Source: Prorocentrum cordatum (lineage: Eukaryota > Sar > Dinophyceae > Prorocentrales > Prorocentraceae). Taken from it: a DNA stretch of 64,000 nucleotides. Position numbers and translations under genes: made by a program. Below are positions 52,215 through 63,456 of this stretch, one piece after another. Position 1 is the stretch's first letter. The number at the start of each line of letters is the position of its first letter. Below the pieces are notes generated by a model. That model was not told the DNA's origin. It saw nothing but the letters and a program-made list of their open reading frames with translations, and ran no database searches. The stretch spans positions 7,501-71,500 of the forward strand of contig CAUYUJ010020161.1 of NCBI GenBank assembly GCA_963575745.1, in the 5' to 3' direction.

Positions 52215-53345
52215 ATGGTTGCTATCAAGACCCAGAATGGCGGCGGAGGCAGCAACAAGAAATGGCGTTGTGAGCCATGCAAGGTATACAACGGTGCACG
52301 CTACGGCTTCTGCTGGAAATTTTTGGGGTGCTCGACCGACAGGACACGATCAGCTGATTACAGCGCGGCCAGGGACACAGACGATGACAAGCACCACGAC
52401 GAGCAGCCCGCCAAGGTACAGCACTACCGTGCAAAGCTTGCCGAGCTCCGCAAGCTCGCCGAGGGCCAGGACCCGTTTTTGGAGGAGGCCTTGCAGCCGC
52501 AGGTGGCGCAGCTCGAGGAGAAGCTCGCCGCAGAGCAGGCATCACTGGACAACGGAGTGCCGCGCTGCTTCACGGAGTGCAGAGTGGTACGAGATCGCAA
52601 CAGAGCTGCAGACCAGAAGGAGCGCTGCCAGCAGAAGGTCGACTCGCTGGAGAAGGAGCTGGCAACGACGCAGGAGAAGCTCACGGACGAGAGAGCCAAT
52701 ATGAAGCGGTTTAACACCAAGTTGGACGGCCTCAGCAAGCGGATCGAGGAGTTGGCGTTCCCACCCCAGGCAAGGGATAGGCAGCAGCGCTGGCCTTCCT
52801 GCAGCAAGCGGAGAAGTGCCTGGACAGCGGGGCCGAGCAGCAGGAACAGCTTGCGGCCGCGCTGGGCCACGCCAGGGAGCAGAAAAAGAAGGAGGAGGAA
52901 ACGGCCGCCAAGCACGCCGACCGCCTCAAGAAGGCAGAAGAGGAGCGGGCAGCCCGAGCAGCACGCGACAGAGCCGACAGGGACTGCAGCGCCAGTTCCG
53001 ACACCAGGAAGCGGCGCTGCCCTGGCGGCGGAGAAGCCAAGGAGGACCTCATCGAGCCCGAGGCGGGGGCCAGCGAGCTCGGCGTCAGCAAGGCCCTCGT
53101 ACCCGCGGGGGTCACTCCTGAGCAGGCTGGCAAGGTGGTGGGTGCTCTCAAGTATCTGGTTGGCGAGCTGCAGGCAGGCCACACGATCACCATCAGCAAG
53201 AAGTTGTGGCTCCCCAGCGTGGGTAGCGGCGGCGCCCACCGCCGAGGGCCGAAGGCGAGCCTCGCTGCGTGCACGATCAACGCCAACACAGTGGGCTCGC
53301 TAGAGCGCGCCATGAAGCAGGTCAAGCGCGAGGACATGGACGCAT
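52215..53345 (+). pseudogene. LINE 1, ORF1-like (zinc finger and coiled coil)
   Basis: ATG 52215 gives MVAIKTQNGGGGSNKKWRCE, a cysteine cluster (CEPCKVYNGARYGFCWKFLGC region, C-x2-C then two more C), and a long charged coiled coil (LEEKLAAEQASLDN, DSLEKELATTQEKLTDERAN). A frameshift near 52760 moves the frame; the coiled coil continues (KKEEETAAKHADRLKKAEEE) and ends KLWLPSVGSGG. Nucleic-acid-binding ORF1 of a non-LTR element is the likely role. Confidence 0.6.
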
Positions 53346-53990
53346 ATGGACGCCATCCTCCTGGGACAAGAGCAGCAGGCCAGCGGCGCGCGGCCAGTGC
53401 TGTTCCAGACACGGATGCGCAAGCAGGGATGGAATATAGGAGTCGTGAGCAGTGCGATGACCGAGCCAGGCCTCTGCGCTGGAGTTTTGATTACGACGGC
53501 ACGAAGCAGGGGCATGGACTTCGCGCGCAAGGGGATCAACCAGTGGGACATCAGCCCGCGCGAGTCCAAGGGCAGACTCGCGGTGGCATGGATTGATGCA
53601 TACAGCAGGACAGGCCTCATCTGCGGGGCCGCCTACAAGTGGCACAGCGAGGGCCCCGCGCCGCTGAACCAGCGCATCCCGGCGAAGTGGGGCCCCACCA
53701 TGGACGCACCCCAGCAGGAATGGATATTCGGGGGCGACTTCGACGCGGGCCCCGAGGTGCTGGAGAACTCGGACATCGTCGGCAGCGTGAACGGGGTCAT
53801 CGTGCCCGACGCGAACATGGGTAACTGCGTGAGGCTAGACGGCGAGAGGAGCGCGCGGGACTATTTCATCGTCTCGCGGGGCCTGGCGTCGGAGAAGCTC
53901 GAGGTACAGGTGATGGAAGGCTACGACGCGGCGCCGCGCCTGCCAGCGAAGCTTGCACTGCCTGTGCGCCACCGCGACACCGGCAATATC
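53346..53990 (+). pseudogene. LINE 1, endonuclease (APE) domain
   Basis: Reads VLFQTRMRKQGWNIGVVSSA, then RLAVAWIDAYSRTGLICGAAY, EWIFGGDFDAGPEVLENSDI (GDFN-type motif, D in place of N), and RSARDYFIVSRGL near the SDHxxI region. A shift near 53990 ends the frame. Target nicking for reverse transcription is the role in active relatives. Confidence 0.65.
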
Positions 53991-55080
53991 TACGCGCTGT
54001 GCAAGCGGACGCCCTGGCCAATGACGCGGCCGACGGGGTGCCCGACGCGGCCAGAGGCTTGGCCAAGGCCGCTAACAGGGAGTACACGCGGGGCCACGTC
54101 GACGGGCACTGGAGCGAGCTGGGGAGCGCCTACGAGAAGCACGCGAACAGGTACCACGGCTTCGTGGGCGAGGACCTCAGCAAGCGACAGGGCCACTTCG
54201 AGAGGGCGAACTACAAGTGGCAGCAGCGCCGGCCCAAGCCGTGCGCAGCGGCCGCGGAGCAGCAGCAGTGGGCCGAGGGCGCCGAGTGACTGGCGCGGCG
54301 GCTCAGGCAGCTGCAGGCGCTGGCCCGAGCATGGCGGCAGAGGGAAGATGGCGGCACCTGGGGGCAGCACATCGCAGACGACCTCCTCGGCCAAGACATC
54401 GCCCTCCCGCTGCTTGCGGCGAAGGCGCCCGGGCAGACCGCAGAGGGGAACGACGCTCCAGAAGGCGGCGAGCTGGAAGGAGAAGAGCTGAGGGACACGG
54501 AGGCCCAGGAGGCCCACATCACACGGGACATGATCAGCTGGCCGCTCATGGCGCACACGCTGAAGGACATGCGCCTCGGCAACATAGACGAGGGCGCCCG
54601 GCGCTACCCGGGCTACATCGCCGCCCTGCTGGACCTCGCCAGCAGGCGCAACTGGGAGATGGCCCACCGCGCAGCAGCAGCGCAGTGGAGACAGCGGGTG
54701 GCCAAGCACGGAGCGCAAGGAGCGGGCGCGCTACGCAAGTGGACCAAGGCCTCCGCTCCGTGGCAGCCGCAGACGGGCTGGGGGGCCGACGACAGCGATG
54801 GGGGTCCACGTGCTGGCGAATCCGCAGAAGGCCGCGGAGGCAGCGCTGCAGGGCTGGGAGAGCACCTGGGGCGACCCCCTGGATCTCCGAGCCCCGCGGC
54901 TGCAGCCGCCCACCGCCCGCGAGTGGGCGGGGCACGGGCCGCGGCCCATCGCCCCGAAGCAGGTGCTGGAGGCGCGCGACCGATTCAGGCACACGACGGG
55001 ACTCGGCGAGTCAGGATGGCACTCGCGCCGGCGGGGCGAGGGCAGAGCCCGTGGAGCTGCGAGGATCGCCAGCGCCCTCA
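53991..55080 (+). pseudogene. LINE 1, linker between endonuclease and RT
   Basis: Frame 53999-54289 (ANREYTRGHVDGHWSELGSA) is closed by TGA at 54287 and continues in the same frame after it (LARRLRQLQALARAW, then MISWPLMAHTLKDMRL and YPGYIAALLDLASRRNWEMA). Another shift follows near 54790. Typical decayed linker. Confidence 0.5.
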
Positions 55081-55896
55081 ACGCGCTGGGGGGCGGGCAC
55101 GCCGCGGCCGCAGGCGCAGGACACCATCCTTTTCTACCTGATGGCGAAGGCGGCAGGCGGCTTCCGCAACCTGCGCCTGATGCCAGAGCTGGCGAGGCCG
55201 CGGGAGACGATCCGCATGCCGTGCGCCAGGCGCTGGGGGGATGTCCACCGCAGGCCCTGCGACTGGGCGGCGCGCGGGCGGTCCAGCGAGAGGGCCGCGT
55301 GGGAGCAGGCGCTGTTCTGCGAATCCAAGGTGGCCGAGGGCATGGGGCACGCGGTCACGTACTTCGACTTGGTCAAGTGCTTCGGGTACGTCACGCACGA
55401 GAAGGTGCGGCACGCGGGAACCCGCTCAGGGCTCAACAGAGTCATCGTCAAGATGGTGCTGAGCATCTACTCCATGGCGCGCCGCATCGTCCTGGACAAC
55501 GCATGCGCGGAGGGCAGACGCTAGGCGCGAGGCATCGTGGCGGGCAGTCGCCTCGCGCCCTTCTGCCTCCAGATGGCCATCTGCGGGGAGCTCGACGGCG
55601 CGGCCGCGGACTACCCATGGGCATGGCTGCGCCTCTTCTTCGACGACCTCGCGGTCGCCACGAGAGGAGCGCGGATGTCCGTGCAGCGCTGGCATGCGCA
55701 GGTCGTGCAGCGGCTCATCGACACGTTCGAGCGACTGGACATGAAGGTCCCCGGAGGCGCGGAGGGCAAGACAGTCACCATGGCCTCGACCACCGTGCTG
55801 CAGGACGGCCTCGCCAAGCGAGTGGGACCGCCGGGCGTCAGGATGGTGCGGCGCGCCGACCACCTGGGCGTCGCCGCAGCAGCGGGCACGCGATGA
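55081..55896 (+). pseudogene. LINE 1, reverse transcriptase
   Basis: MAKAAGGFRNLRLMPELARP, then motif A as TYFDLVKCFGYV and MVLSIYSMARRIVLDNACAE, a TAG at 55522 in frame, then SRLAPFCLQMAICGELDGAA and motif C as LRLFFDDLAVAT (FFDD where YADD is usual). The one stop apart, this 270-codon frame is well kept. Confidence 0.7.
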
Positions 55897-56955
55897 CGAG
55901 TCAGCGCCTTCCGCAAGAGGGCGAGCATGTATGCCGCGCGGCGAGACCGCATCGCGCGCACGCGACGCGCGGGTGGCCCCGCGCAGGCGATCATCAGGCA
56001 GGGCAAGGTGCCATCTGCCATGTACGGGGTGCAGGTCATGGGCATGGCGAGCTCCACTCTGGTGCACCTGCGGCAGAGCGTGGCGACCTCCTTCAGGGGC
56101 AACGCCATGGGCGGGTCAACGCCGCTGGTGCTCCTAGGCGAGGACGCCGACCCAGGCATCCGCGCTGACACGGAGCCGCTGGTCAACTGGACCATGGCGT
56201 GGCAGGAGGTCGACGGCCAGCCAGGCCTGCAGCGCCAGCGCCAGGGCGGCTGGAAGAAATGGGTATACCGAGTGGGCCGCGCCAAGACCCATGCCTGCAG
56301 GTGCGAGGGCCAGCGGGGGCTTTCGCGGCGACGGCGAAGAGGCTGGGCTGGCAGACGCAGGCAGCCCACAGCACCACCATAGGCGAGGAGGCCCTGGACC
56401 TCTGGACACTCCCGATCAGGGAATCGAAGCAGCGCGCCCGCAGGGCCACGGAGGACAGCCTCAAGCATAAGTGGCTCGCCAAGCACGGGGAGACGCACGG
56501 CATCACCAGTTTGTTCGTCGAGCCCGTGCGAGCGCTGCTCAAGCGACAGCGGACTGGGAGCTGGACGCTGGACGCTGGAGCATCAGACGAGAGTGCGCAG
56601 CCTCTGGAGCGGAGGCACATGGCTGCAGCAGCGGCTACACGACATGGGCACCGCGCAGGACAACATCAGCAAGGCGTGCCATGACGGAGCAGGTACGGAC
56701 CGCCACAGGACCTTCGCATGCGCGGCCAGAGCTGAACAGAGACGAGCTGTCGGAGGGCATCACATATGCCACCGCGGGGCTGCAAGGCGGCCTGGAGCGT
56801 CGGAGGCGCAGCGTGCTGCATCCGAGGCGCCTTGGGGGCGGGGCCTGGCGCCCGACCCCGCGGAGGAGTTCAAGCTGTGGGGCCTGCCCTCCAGGGGCAC
56901 CAGCGCCGTGGAGGGCGACTTCATCGGGTTCGTGCACGGGGGCGTCTAACACCGA
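55897..56955 (+). pseudogene. LINE 1, post-RT region
   Basis: Includes GGPAQAIIRQGKVPSAMYGV, MAWQEVDGQPGLQRQRQGGW and, in another frame, IGEEALDLWTLPIRESKQRAR and LAKHGETHGITSLFVEPVRA. At least three shifts. Similar regions separate RT and RNase H in dinoflagellate LINEs. Confidence 0.5.
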
Positions 56956-57580
56956 CGGGGGCCTCCTGCAAGGCGGGTTCCCAGCCCTACGACGAGGAGG
57001 CTGGGCCCTCGTCCAGCTGGACGAGCAGCGCGAGATGCAGCGCGCTATGCATGGCCCGCTCGAGGGCCCCCAGAGCGACCAGTCCATCTGCAAGAGCGAG
57101 CTGGTGGCGATCGCGAAGGTCCTCGAGCGGGCCTGCCCGCCAGTCAGGATTCATTCGGACTGCAAGGCCGTGACCGACGGCTTCGAGAGAGGGCCCGCAT
57201 GGGCCGAGCGCGCAGACACAGCCCACAAAGAGGTTTGGCTGCGCTGTTGGAGGCTCGTAGCAGAAAACGGAGGGATAGGGCCGCTAGGAATCTCACTGCA
57301 CAAAATCAAAGCACACGCCACCAGGGCCCAAAGGGCTCAGATGGGGCCCCAGCGTTGCCTTGGCAATAATCTCGCAGACACCCGCGCGAAGCGCGGGGCC
57401 CTGATGAATCAGCATGAGGCCTGGCATAGGGCCACTTACGTTCAGAGGTACATATTGATTTCAGATATTCTGGAATTTGCCGCGTACGTCGGGGTCCTCG
57501 GCCGCGGGCTCGAGGACACCTCCGTGGGCCCTGGGCCCCTTGTGGCCCTGTGCCGCCCCCCCCCCCCCCCCGACGCCTAG
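56956..57580 (+). pseudogene. LINE 1, RNase H domain
   Basis: Reads GGWALVQLDEQREMQRAM, SICKSELVAIAKVLERA, RIHSDCKAVTDGFERG, LHKIKAHATRAQRAQ and NNLADTRAKRGALMN, the order of acidic and histidine motifs of RNase H1. The frame is open to TAG at 57580, followed by C-rich sequence. An RNase H after RT is typical of I-like LINEs. Confidence 0.7.
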
Positions 57581-57976
57581 TAGGGGAGTGGAGGACCTTG
57601 CGGGCCCGCCATAGCCCCCACCCGGCCCCGTGGCCCCCCCCCCGCGCCTCCCGGGGAGCTCGGAGATCGGATCCAGAGGGCCCGTGCCGAAGGCCACCAG
57701 ATGGTGCGCCTGCTTAGGGTAGTTTTCTGTCGGAGGTGTGCCAGGTACGCCAGGGACCGATGGAAAGGTTTGCTTTCCTGTTGCCCTGGGGGTAATCCTA
57801 GGGTCCTAGCTGGCCGTCTGAAACGTTTGTGGCAAGGTAGGCACCCCACCACGAATCAGATTCTTCGAGGCCCTCGAGTGCCCAGGACAGGCCTGGGATG
57901 AAGGGCGCCTCCTAGGGTTACGTCGCCGCGTCCTCGGTCGCCTCGACTAGCCGACAGCGAGCGAACCCTCAGCGAG
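57581..57976. other. Unassigned region after LINE 1
   Basis: C-rich runs at 57555-57570 and 57636-57650. No poly(A) or clear target duplication found for LINE 1. Confidence 0.35.
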
Positions 57977-58156
57977 TAGCGTGTCGCTCCGCCGGTTCTG
58001 GCCCACAACGCTTCGGCGCGACACGCTCTACATTTCCGAGCCCCCAAGCGTCGACGTCACGGGTTTCTCCGAGCTTCCCCCCCCGCCAAGCGTAGCGACA
58101 CGCCATCGCCTCGCAAGGCCCAGCGTGTCGCCACGGCCGCCGTGGCGACACGTTGT
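57977..58156. mobile_element. MITE family E, copy 4
   Basis: TAGCGTGTCGCTCCGCC at the left and GGCGACACGTTG at the right, family interior throughout (CAACGCTTCGGCGCGACACG). Confidence 0.6.
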
Positions 58157-58777
58157 CCCAGAGCTCCCGACCGCATCCGTGTCCACGCCCGCGCGGTGTG
58201 GCTTCCGGGGCGCGATCCCGCGGATACTGTACGCGGTTGCGTGGGTACGTTCCGCGCAGTGCATCCGCAAGAGAACACCTCTTGCACACGGGGTTGCAGC
58301 CCCGGGGGCCCAGCCCGCGAGACTGTGGAAACGGATTGTTTCCGCTCTCGACTCCGAGTTACACGACATGATCCCTGTTTCCGCTGACTGTTCAGGTTTC
58401 CCCCCCCCCCACGTCTTCCGCTGTATCCGCGGACCCCATTACGTTTTAGCACTTCCTATCTTCTTCCATTCCGAACATCCGCGGTCATTCCGAAATTGTG
58501 TTCCCGCTGCAGAGTTGGCCACATGTTTTGTTGTTTGTGTTGCGCGTTAGTCTTTCTCAGCCTCCTGGGATACGCTGGTTGTTCCTCTTCTCTTGTTCCT
58601 GTGCTCTTGCTTGCCTCTCTCTCTCTCTTTCTCTTGTTTTCCCCTCTGGGGCTCACGCCTTCCTGGGTCAAACTGGGGATCGGCTTCAGGTGTCTTCAGG
58701 CCGGGTTCTCCGGAGGCCCCCTCCAGACGCCCACGAGATTCCGGGACACCAGCAGCTGACGTTGGGCGGCGCACGCC
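58157..58777. other. Unassigned intronic region
   Basis: CT-rich from 58610 to 58650. No recognised gene. Confidence 0.35.
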
Positions 58778-60323
58778 ATGCCGCATGGAGCCTGGTGGCT
58801 TGCCGGGAGCGGCGCGGCCGCCGCAGCAGGCACTTTCTCCCTGCTGCGCAGGGAGGAAAGGGTCGGCCGCCGCGCGGCGTCGGCGACCGGCGGCCGCGCG
58901 GCGTTGCCGGCCGCCCTGCTGCTCGCCCCGGCCGCGGGAGCAGGCGCGCCAGCCGGGGCGCGCCAGCCGGGGCTCGGCAGCCTGCCCTGACTCCGGATCC
59001 GCCCTACTTTTTCGGCTTCTTATAAGTGGGTTTCCGACGCAGTTTTAAGTTGGAAAAAAAAACAAAGAAGGGCGGATTTGGAGTCAGGGTGGATCCTGAG
59101 ATGGGAATCTCTGGGTAGCGACACCTGGTCCTGGAGAGCCCAAGGGGCAGGAGGCTGTGCGCTCGAGACGGATGAGAGGATTTCCCGGGCGTCTTCTCCA
59201 TTCAGAAGGACTCCTGCAAGCTCTGCGCCGACGCCGGCGGGATCGTGTACCTCACGGATTCCGGGGGTGTCTACATGTTCGGCGCGGCGTGGCCGATCGT
59301 CGTGGGGTTCGGCCTCGCCCTGAGCCTCGCCGGCATCGTAGCCCTTGTGGCGCACAGCCTGAGGACCATCCTCGCCCCGTACACCTGGTGCGTCTGGTTC
59401 GCCCGCGGCAGCCTCAGTCTCTGCACCTGCTCCGGACGCTCGTCAGGCGCAGCAGAGGTTGATGAGCTTCGGCCGCTGGCGAAGCTGCAGCCGACGGCAG
59501 TGACCTGAACGGGGCTGGCGACTGGGCCCACTACCACCACCGACTACTGTGCCAACAAGATCAAGAGGGGCTGGGCGATCCGCAAGTACGACAACGTCCT
59601 CGTGAGGATCGACGGGCACGTGGCGCGGATCCGCATCGCCCCCCAGGAGGTGGAAGCGGATTGATCGAATAGTGCGTTGGATCATTTACAGCGCCGTGGA
59701 GGGAGCTAGCTCGCGCGCCATGCGGAAGCGCTTAGAGCGGGTTGAACCCAAGAGGTTCACCATTGCCACGGCCCCAGCTTCAAGTGCAAGGACGGCGTGA
59801 TCCGCTGCAAAGAGTACGCCGCCCTCCGCGCCGAGGCCATCGCGGATGTTTGGGCCCGTGCCCAGCCCACCGCACGCCGAGGCTTGACCCTCGTGCTGCT
59901 TCTCCTCACCGGGGGAGGCTTGTTGGCGCAGCTTCCCGTTCCTCCCCTACTTGGCATGCTGCGGAGATTGGCGTTGCCGCCAGCGTCGCCGCCGTCGCAC
60001 TGCGACTGGCCATGCGGCGCCATGACGCGGCAAACGGCATGGCCGAGATCTTGGATCAAGAAGCCGAGTCAGGGCTGGAGGCCACGGACTGGCCTTGTGA
60101 AGCGGTCAGGATCGACGTCGCGCCGAAGGGCGACATGCAGCCCTTGGCCCCCGGCGGCTGCTGCGACGCCGCCAGGTAGGAACCCGCCGTGCACGTCTAT
60201 GAAGATGACCAGGCCGCCGACCTCCCTGCGCTGCCCAACGGCCGCGACGCCGTCGCGCGCTGGCGCGCCCGCCGCGTCCAGGCACATCGGACCACGAGGC
60301 TCAAAGACAAGTGCTCGTAGGTA
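58778..60323 (+). pseudogene. Eroded coding region with membrane segment, possibly a second retrotransposon gag
   Basis: Pieces look coding: MPHGAWWLAGSGAAAAAGTF (58778), CKLCADAGGIVYLTDSGGVY followed by a transmembrane segment (AAWPIVVGFGLALSLAGIVA, 59210-59508), KIKRGWAIRKYDNVLVRIDG (to 59664), MRRHDAANGMAEILDQEAES (to 60179) and VHVYEDDQAADLPALPNGRD (to 60323). In-frame stops at 59506 and 60177 are followed by continued coding in the same frame, and MITE G interrupts the start. Hydrophobic segment before a basic region recalls the gag region at 4171-5731, but no homology is clear. Confidence 0.4.
58985..59089. mobile_element. MITE family G
   Basis: A 105-bp element with 20-bp inverted ends CCCTGACTCCGGATCCGCCC / GGGCGGATTTGGAGTCAGGG, AT-rich centre. 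It splits coding-like sequence at 58990 and could act as an intron. Confidence 0.75.
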
Positions 60324-60502
60324 AGTTGCTGTCGCCACGCAGTGACGACCGCCGCTGCCGCCCCGCTGCCGCTGGGTCCATGTCGGTGGCGAGGCAGGGC
60401 GCGCGGCGGCAGTCCTGGCCCCCCAGCAGCCTCGGGCGGCCTGTTCGCTGGACTACGCCGCCGCGCCCGCGGCAATCGCAGCCCGCTCAAGGAAGAGAAC
60501 TT

Positions 60503-60548
60503 GAAGGAGGAGGAGGAGGAGGAGGAGAAGGAGGAGGAGGAGGAGTCC
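60503..60548 (+). repeat. (GGA)n microsatellite
   Basis: A short GGA run. Flanking sequence from 60324 to 60782 has no recognised gene. Confidence 0.8.
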
Positions 60549-60782
60549 CCTCCCCCTTCCCCTCGCTATCCTCCTGCTCTCCCCCCTTCCCGTCGTCCCA
60601 GCGAGTCGGGGGGAACGATGGCGCACCGCGTCATACCCCAGAGCGCCCGACCTCGCTCGACAGCCCTGGCCTCAGGTGGAGCTGGGGATGCAGTGGGCGA
60701 AGAAACAGCAGGAGTCCCCAGCGGTGCCACTCCGCCGGAGACGCGGGCCCCGGCAAACGGATCATGCCCGAGGCTCCGCCCT

Positions 60783-60982
60783 CTTGGCTGCCTCGATACG
60801 CCCGTTTTGATACGCAACACGTGCTGTGGTCAAAACGTCCGTGTCCATACGTTCCGTGCTGGCTCAACGTGTTGGACCACGGTTTGGCGATCGTATCGCG
60901 TCAGATCCACGTTGTTCATTATACGTGTTGAGTTCCGTATCAATACGCTGCGTGTCGTGTGCTGCGTATCGGGACAGCTAAT
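60783..60982. mobile_element. MITE family L, copy 2 (uninterrupted)
   Basis: Left CTTGGCTGCCTCGATACGC, right CGTATCGGGACAGCTAAT; flanking TCCGCCCT / TCCGCCAC agree at 6 of 8 bases. It gives the undisturbed form of the element that makes VPS51 intron 2. Confidence 0.7.
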
Positions 60983-61043
60983 TCCGCCACCTCCGCGACG
61001 CGGGGGATGGGGCGGTTTCCGAGGGAGTTCGACGCCTTCTCTA

Positions 61044-61200
61044 GGACGAGAATGATGTCATGATATGTCATGGTAGGATTGGCTCACGATGCGTTCCTGG
61101 AATGCCACCGTATCTAGCGGTCCTCCTCGCTGCAGCCCGTGCGGAGCATTCGGATATCCTGGGAACCTTGGAAATCGTGGAACGTATCATCACCATGAAC
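61044..61200. mobile_element. MITE family D, copy 2
   Basis: Starts AGGACGAGAATGATGTCATG, the inverse of the right end of VPS51 intron 1, and continues with TAGGATTGG and CTTGGAAATCGTGGAACG. Its other end is less clear: ATGAACTCTTACCCCCCC (61196) recurs inverted at 61431 around a GGA tract and family M. Confidence 0.55.
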
Positions 61201-61318
61201 TCTTACCCCCCCATCCGGCGTACAGAGACATGCGGAGGGGACTAGAAACTAGAATGGAAGATGGCAACAGGAGGAGGAGGAGGAGGAGGAGGAGGAGGAG
61301 GAGGAGGAGGAGGAGGAG

Positions 61319-61425
61319 GGGGAGCGAAGAATGACATAAACACAAAAAACTCGGAGGTCCGCGCGGATTTCTCGGATCGGCGGCGGACCTCCGAGTTGTT
61401 ACGTTTACGTCTTTCTTCGTTCCCC
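61319..61425. mobile_element. MITE family M hairpin
   Basis: About 107 bp. The arms GAGCGAAGAATGACATAAAC and GTTTACGTCTTTCTTCGTTC pair across nearly their whole length, and CTCGGAGGTCCGC pairs with GCGGACCTCCGAG around the centre. A (GGA)n tract (61265-61318) precedes it. Confidence 0.75.
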
Positions 61426-62159
61426 TAGATGGGGGGGGGTAAGAGTTCATCGTCCTTGGTTCTCGCGCAATCCTGCAATACTCCAGGAGATCTCCGTTCT
61501 CGTGCAATCCTGCAGTCCTCTTCTTTTATGTCTATGACGTCCCTGTGGAGGACGACCAATGGAGAGGAAGCATGTTGCCAAATAGATTCCATATGTCTAA
61601 AGCATGTGTGAAGCATGTCTTCAACATGTAAAGACATGCTTAAAACAGGTTTAGAACATTTTCCCGACAGTTTGAACACCTTTTTAGATTCATTTTGTGT
61701 CCATTGTCGTGGCATCCACATCTGCAGTCCTCTGTGGAGATCCGCGGCCCCAGCCCGCGGCCCCGGGCGGGGCCGGCGAGGCCCTCGCCTCGTCCCTGCG
61801 CTCGCCTCGTCCCAGCGCCGCCGGCGCCGCGCGCGCAGGCTGAGCAGGCGAGAGGGGGGCCCTTCCGCCCTCGCACGCTCGCCCCCGCCCTCTCTGGACG
61901 CCTCCTGCGGCTCTCTCTCACTCTCTCTCTCTCTCTCTCTCTCTTTCTGTCCTTCTCTTTCTCTCTCTCTCTCTCTTTTTGTTTCTCTCTCTCTCTCTCT
62001 GTCTGTTGGGGGGGAGGGGGAGGAAGGAAAGTCCCGGCACTCAGGGGACAACCAGGCCCGGGCAGGGTCGGCTGGCGGCGGCCCCCTGGTGCCAAACCAC
62101 GTCAGGTTGCGCGGGACAGTAGTGCCAGAATATGCGGGGAGGAGAAGGGAGGAAGAAGT
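61426..62159. other. Unassigned region with (CT)n
   Basis: 61915-62010 is CT-rich. CTGCAGTCCTCT occurs at 61510 and 61732. No gene recognised. Confidence 0.4.
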
Positions 62160-62330
62160 GTCCGCAGGGAAAGAAACACACAGACACAATTAATCGGCGA
62201 TTCCCCAGAAAATATGGGAAAAGATGGGAAGTGGGGGGGAAGACAAAAACCTAGAAAATATGGGGAAATATGGGGAATCCTGTGATTTGTGTGTATTTTA
62301 TTTGTGTGTCCCAAGGCCCCTTCAAAGTGG
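62160..62330. mobile_element. MITE family C, copy 2
   Basis: GAAAGAAACACACAGACACA at the left, ATTTGTGTGTCCCAAGGCCCC at the right, with AAAATATGGG repeats inside, as in 40946-41109. Confidence 0.65.
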
Positions 62331-62360
62331 GGCGCAGGGGCGGCCAAGCAGGGTCAGGGA

Positions 62361-62843
62361 GAGCGAAGGAAGGGGCGGGGGCCTGGGCGGCCGTGGGGGG
62401 CGACGCGTGGGGGGCAGTGGCGGTCGTGGGCGTGGTCGCGGGCGTGGTCGTGGGCGTGGCCGTGGGCGTGGTCGTGGGCGTGGTTGTGGGCGTGTTCGCG
62501 GGGGCGGGGGGCGGGGGCGGGGGGGCGGCCGTGGGCGTGGGCGTGGGCGTGGGTCGTGGTCGCGGTGGCTTTGGTCGCGAAGGTCGTGGTGGTCGCGGTG
62601 GTAGTCGTGCTGGTCGCGCTGGTGGTGGTGGGTGTCGGGCTGCCTTGCTGCTTGGCTGTTTTCGCCGCGCTAAGCAGCATCTCCGCGTTGCCGAAAGCCA
62701 AGCAGCGCTGCATTTTCCTCCAGGTGGAGGACATCAGGCCCGACCGCGCGGTCTTTGGCAGGTCCCGGCCGTAGGAGCGGACGAAGGCGACCAGCTCGTC
62801 CGCTGGCCGGCCTCCAGTCTCCAGGACGGCCGGGATGAGCTCC
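62361..62843 (-). CDS. Possible minus-strand exon with a His-rich tail
   Basis: On the minus strand, after a GGGGAG acceptor-like site, it reads LIPAVLETGGRPADELVAFV, RSYGRDLPKTARSGL, MSSTWRKMQRCLAFGNAEML and LSAAKTAKQQ, then threonine-rich and HAHDHAHGHAHD repeats to a stop at 62354. The first 65 codons look like a helical protein domain. I do not recognise it. The tail comes from a GTGGGCGTGGTC repeat and is less trustworthy. It lies in a VPS51 intron on the opposite strand. Confidence 0.35.
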
Positions 62844-62864
62844 CCGCCGGATTATTATTATTTT

Positions 62865-63035
62865 TTTTTTCTCTCTCTCTCTCTCTTTCTCTCGTTCTCT
62901 TTCTCTCTCTCTCTCTCTTTCTCTTTCTTTCTCTCTTTTTTTTGGTTTCTCTCTCTCTCTCTCTCTTTGTTCTTTCTCTCTCTCTCTCTCTCTTTCTGTC
63001 TCCCTCGTTCTCTCTCTCTCTCTCTCTCTCAGGCT
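62865..63035 (+). repeat. (CT)n tract
   Basis: CTCTCTTTCT-type pyrimidine run on the + strand. 63036-63456 after it has no recognised gene. Confidence 0.85.
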
Positions 63036-63456
63036 CTCCTCATCCCCCTCGCCCCCGCCGCCCCTTGCGCGCGGATACCGATTGCTGACCATCGGAACTC
63101 TGCGGGCCCGCTCTGAGCCTGGCGTCCCCCGCTGGCGCCAACGGCAGGAACGTCCAGCGCCGAGGTGGTTGGACGTTCCCCGCGTCGAGGCGGCCGGGCG
63201 TTCCTCAGGAGCGAAAAAAGGACGTACATGTACATGAATCCATGCTGGTTTCGAGAGCACGCATTGCGCAAATGTTCGTATAACGCGGCCGGTATCGCGT
63301 TTCAAGGGGCCGTGTTCATGTACATAGCTGGGCGCGTACGTCCTTTGTGGGCTCCCTAGTTCCTCGAGGACCAGGAGGAGGAGGAGGAACTCCTGGGCCC
63401 CTTGTCTAAATATCCTCCCCCCTCGGAGGAGCGGCGCAGTCGCGGGCATATTGCAG

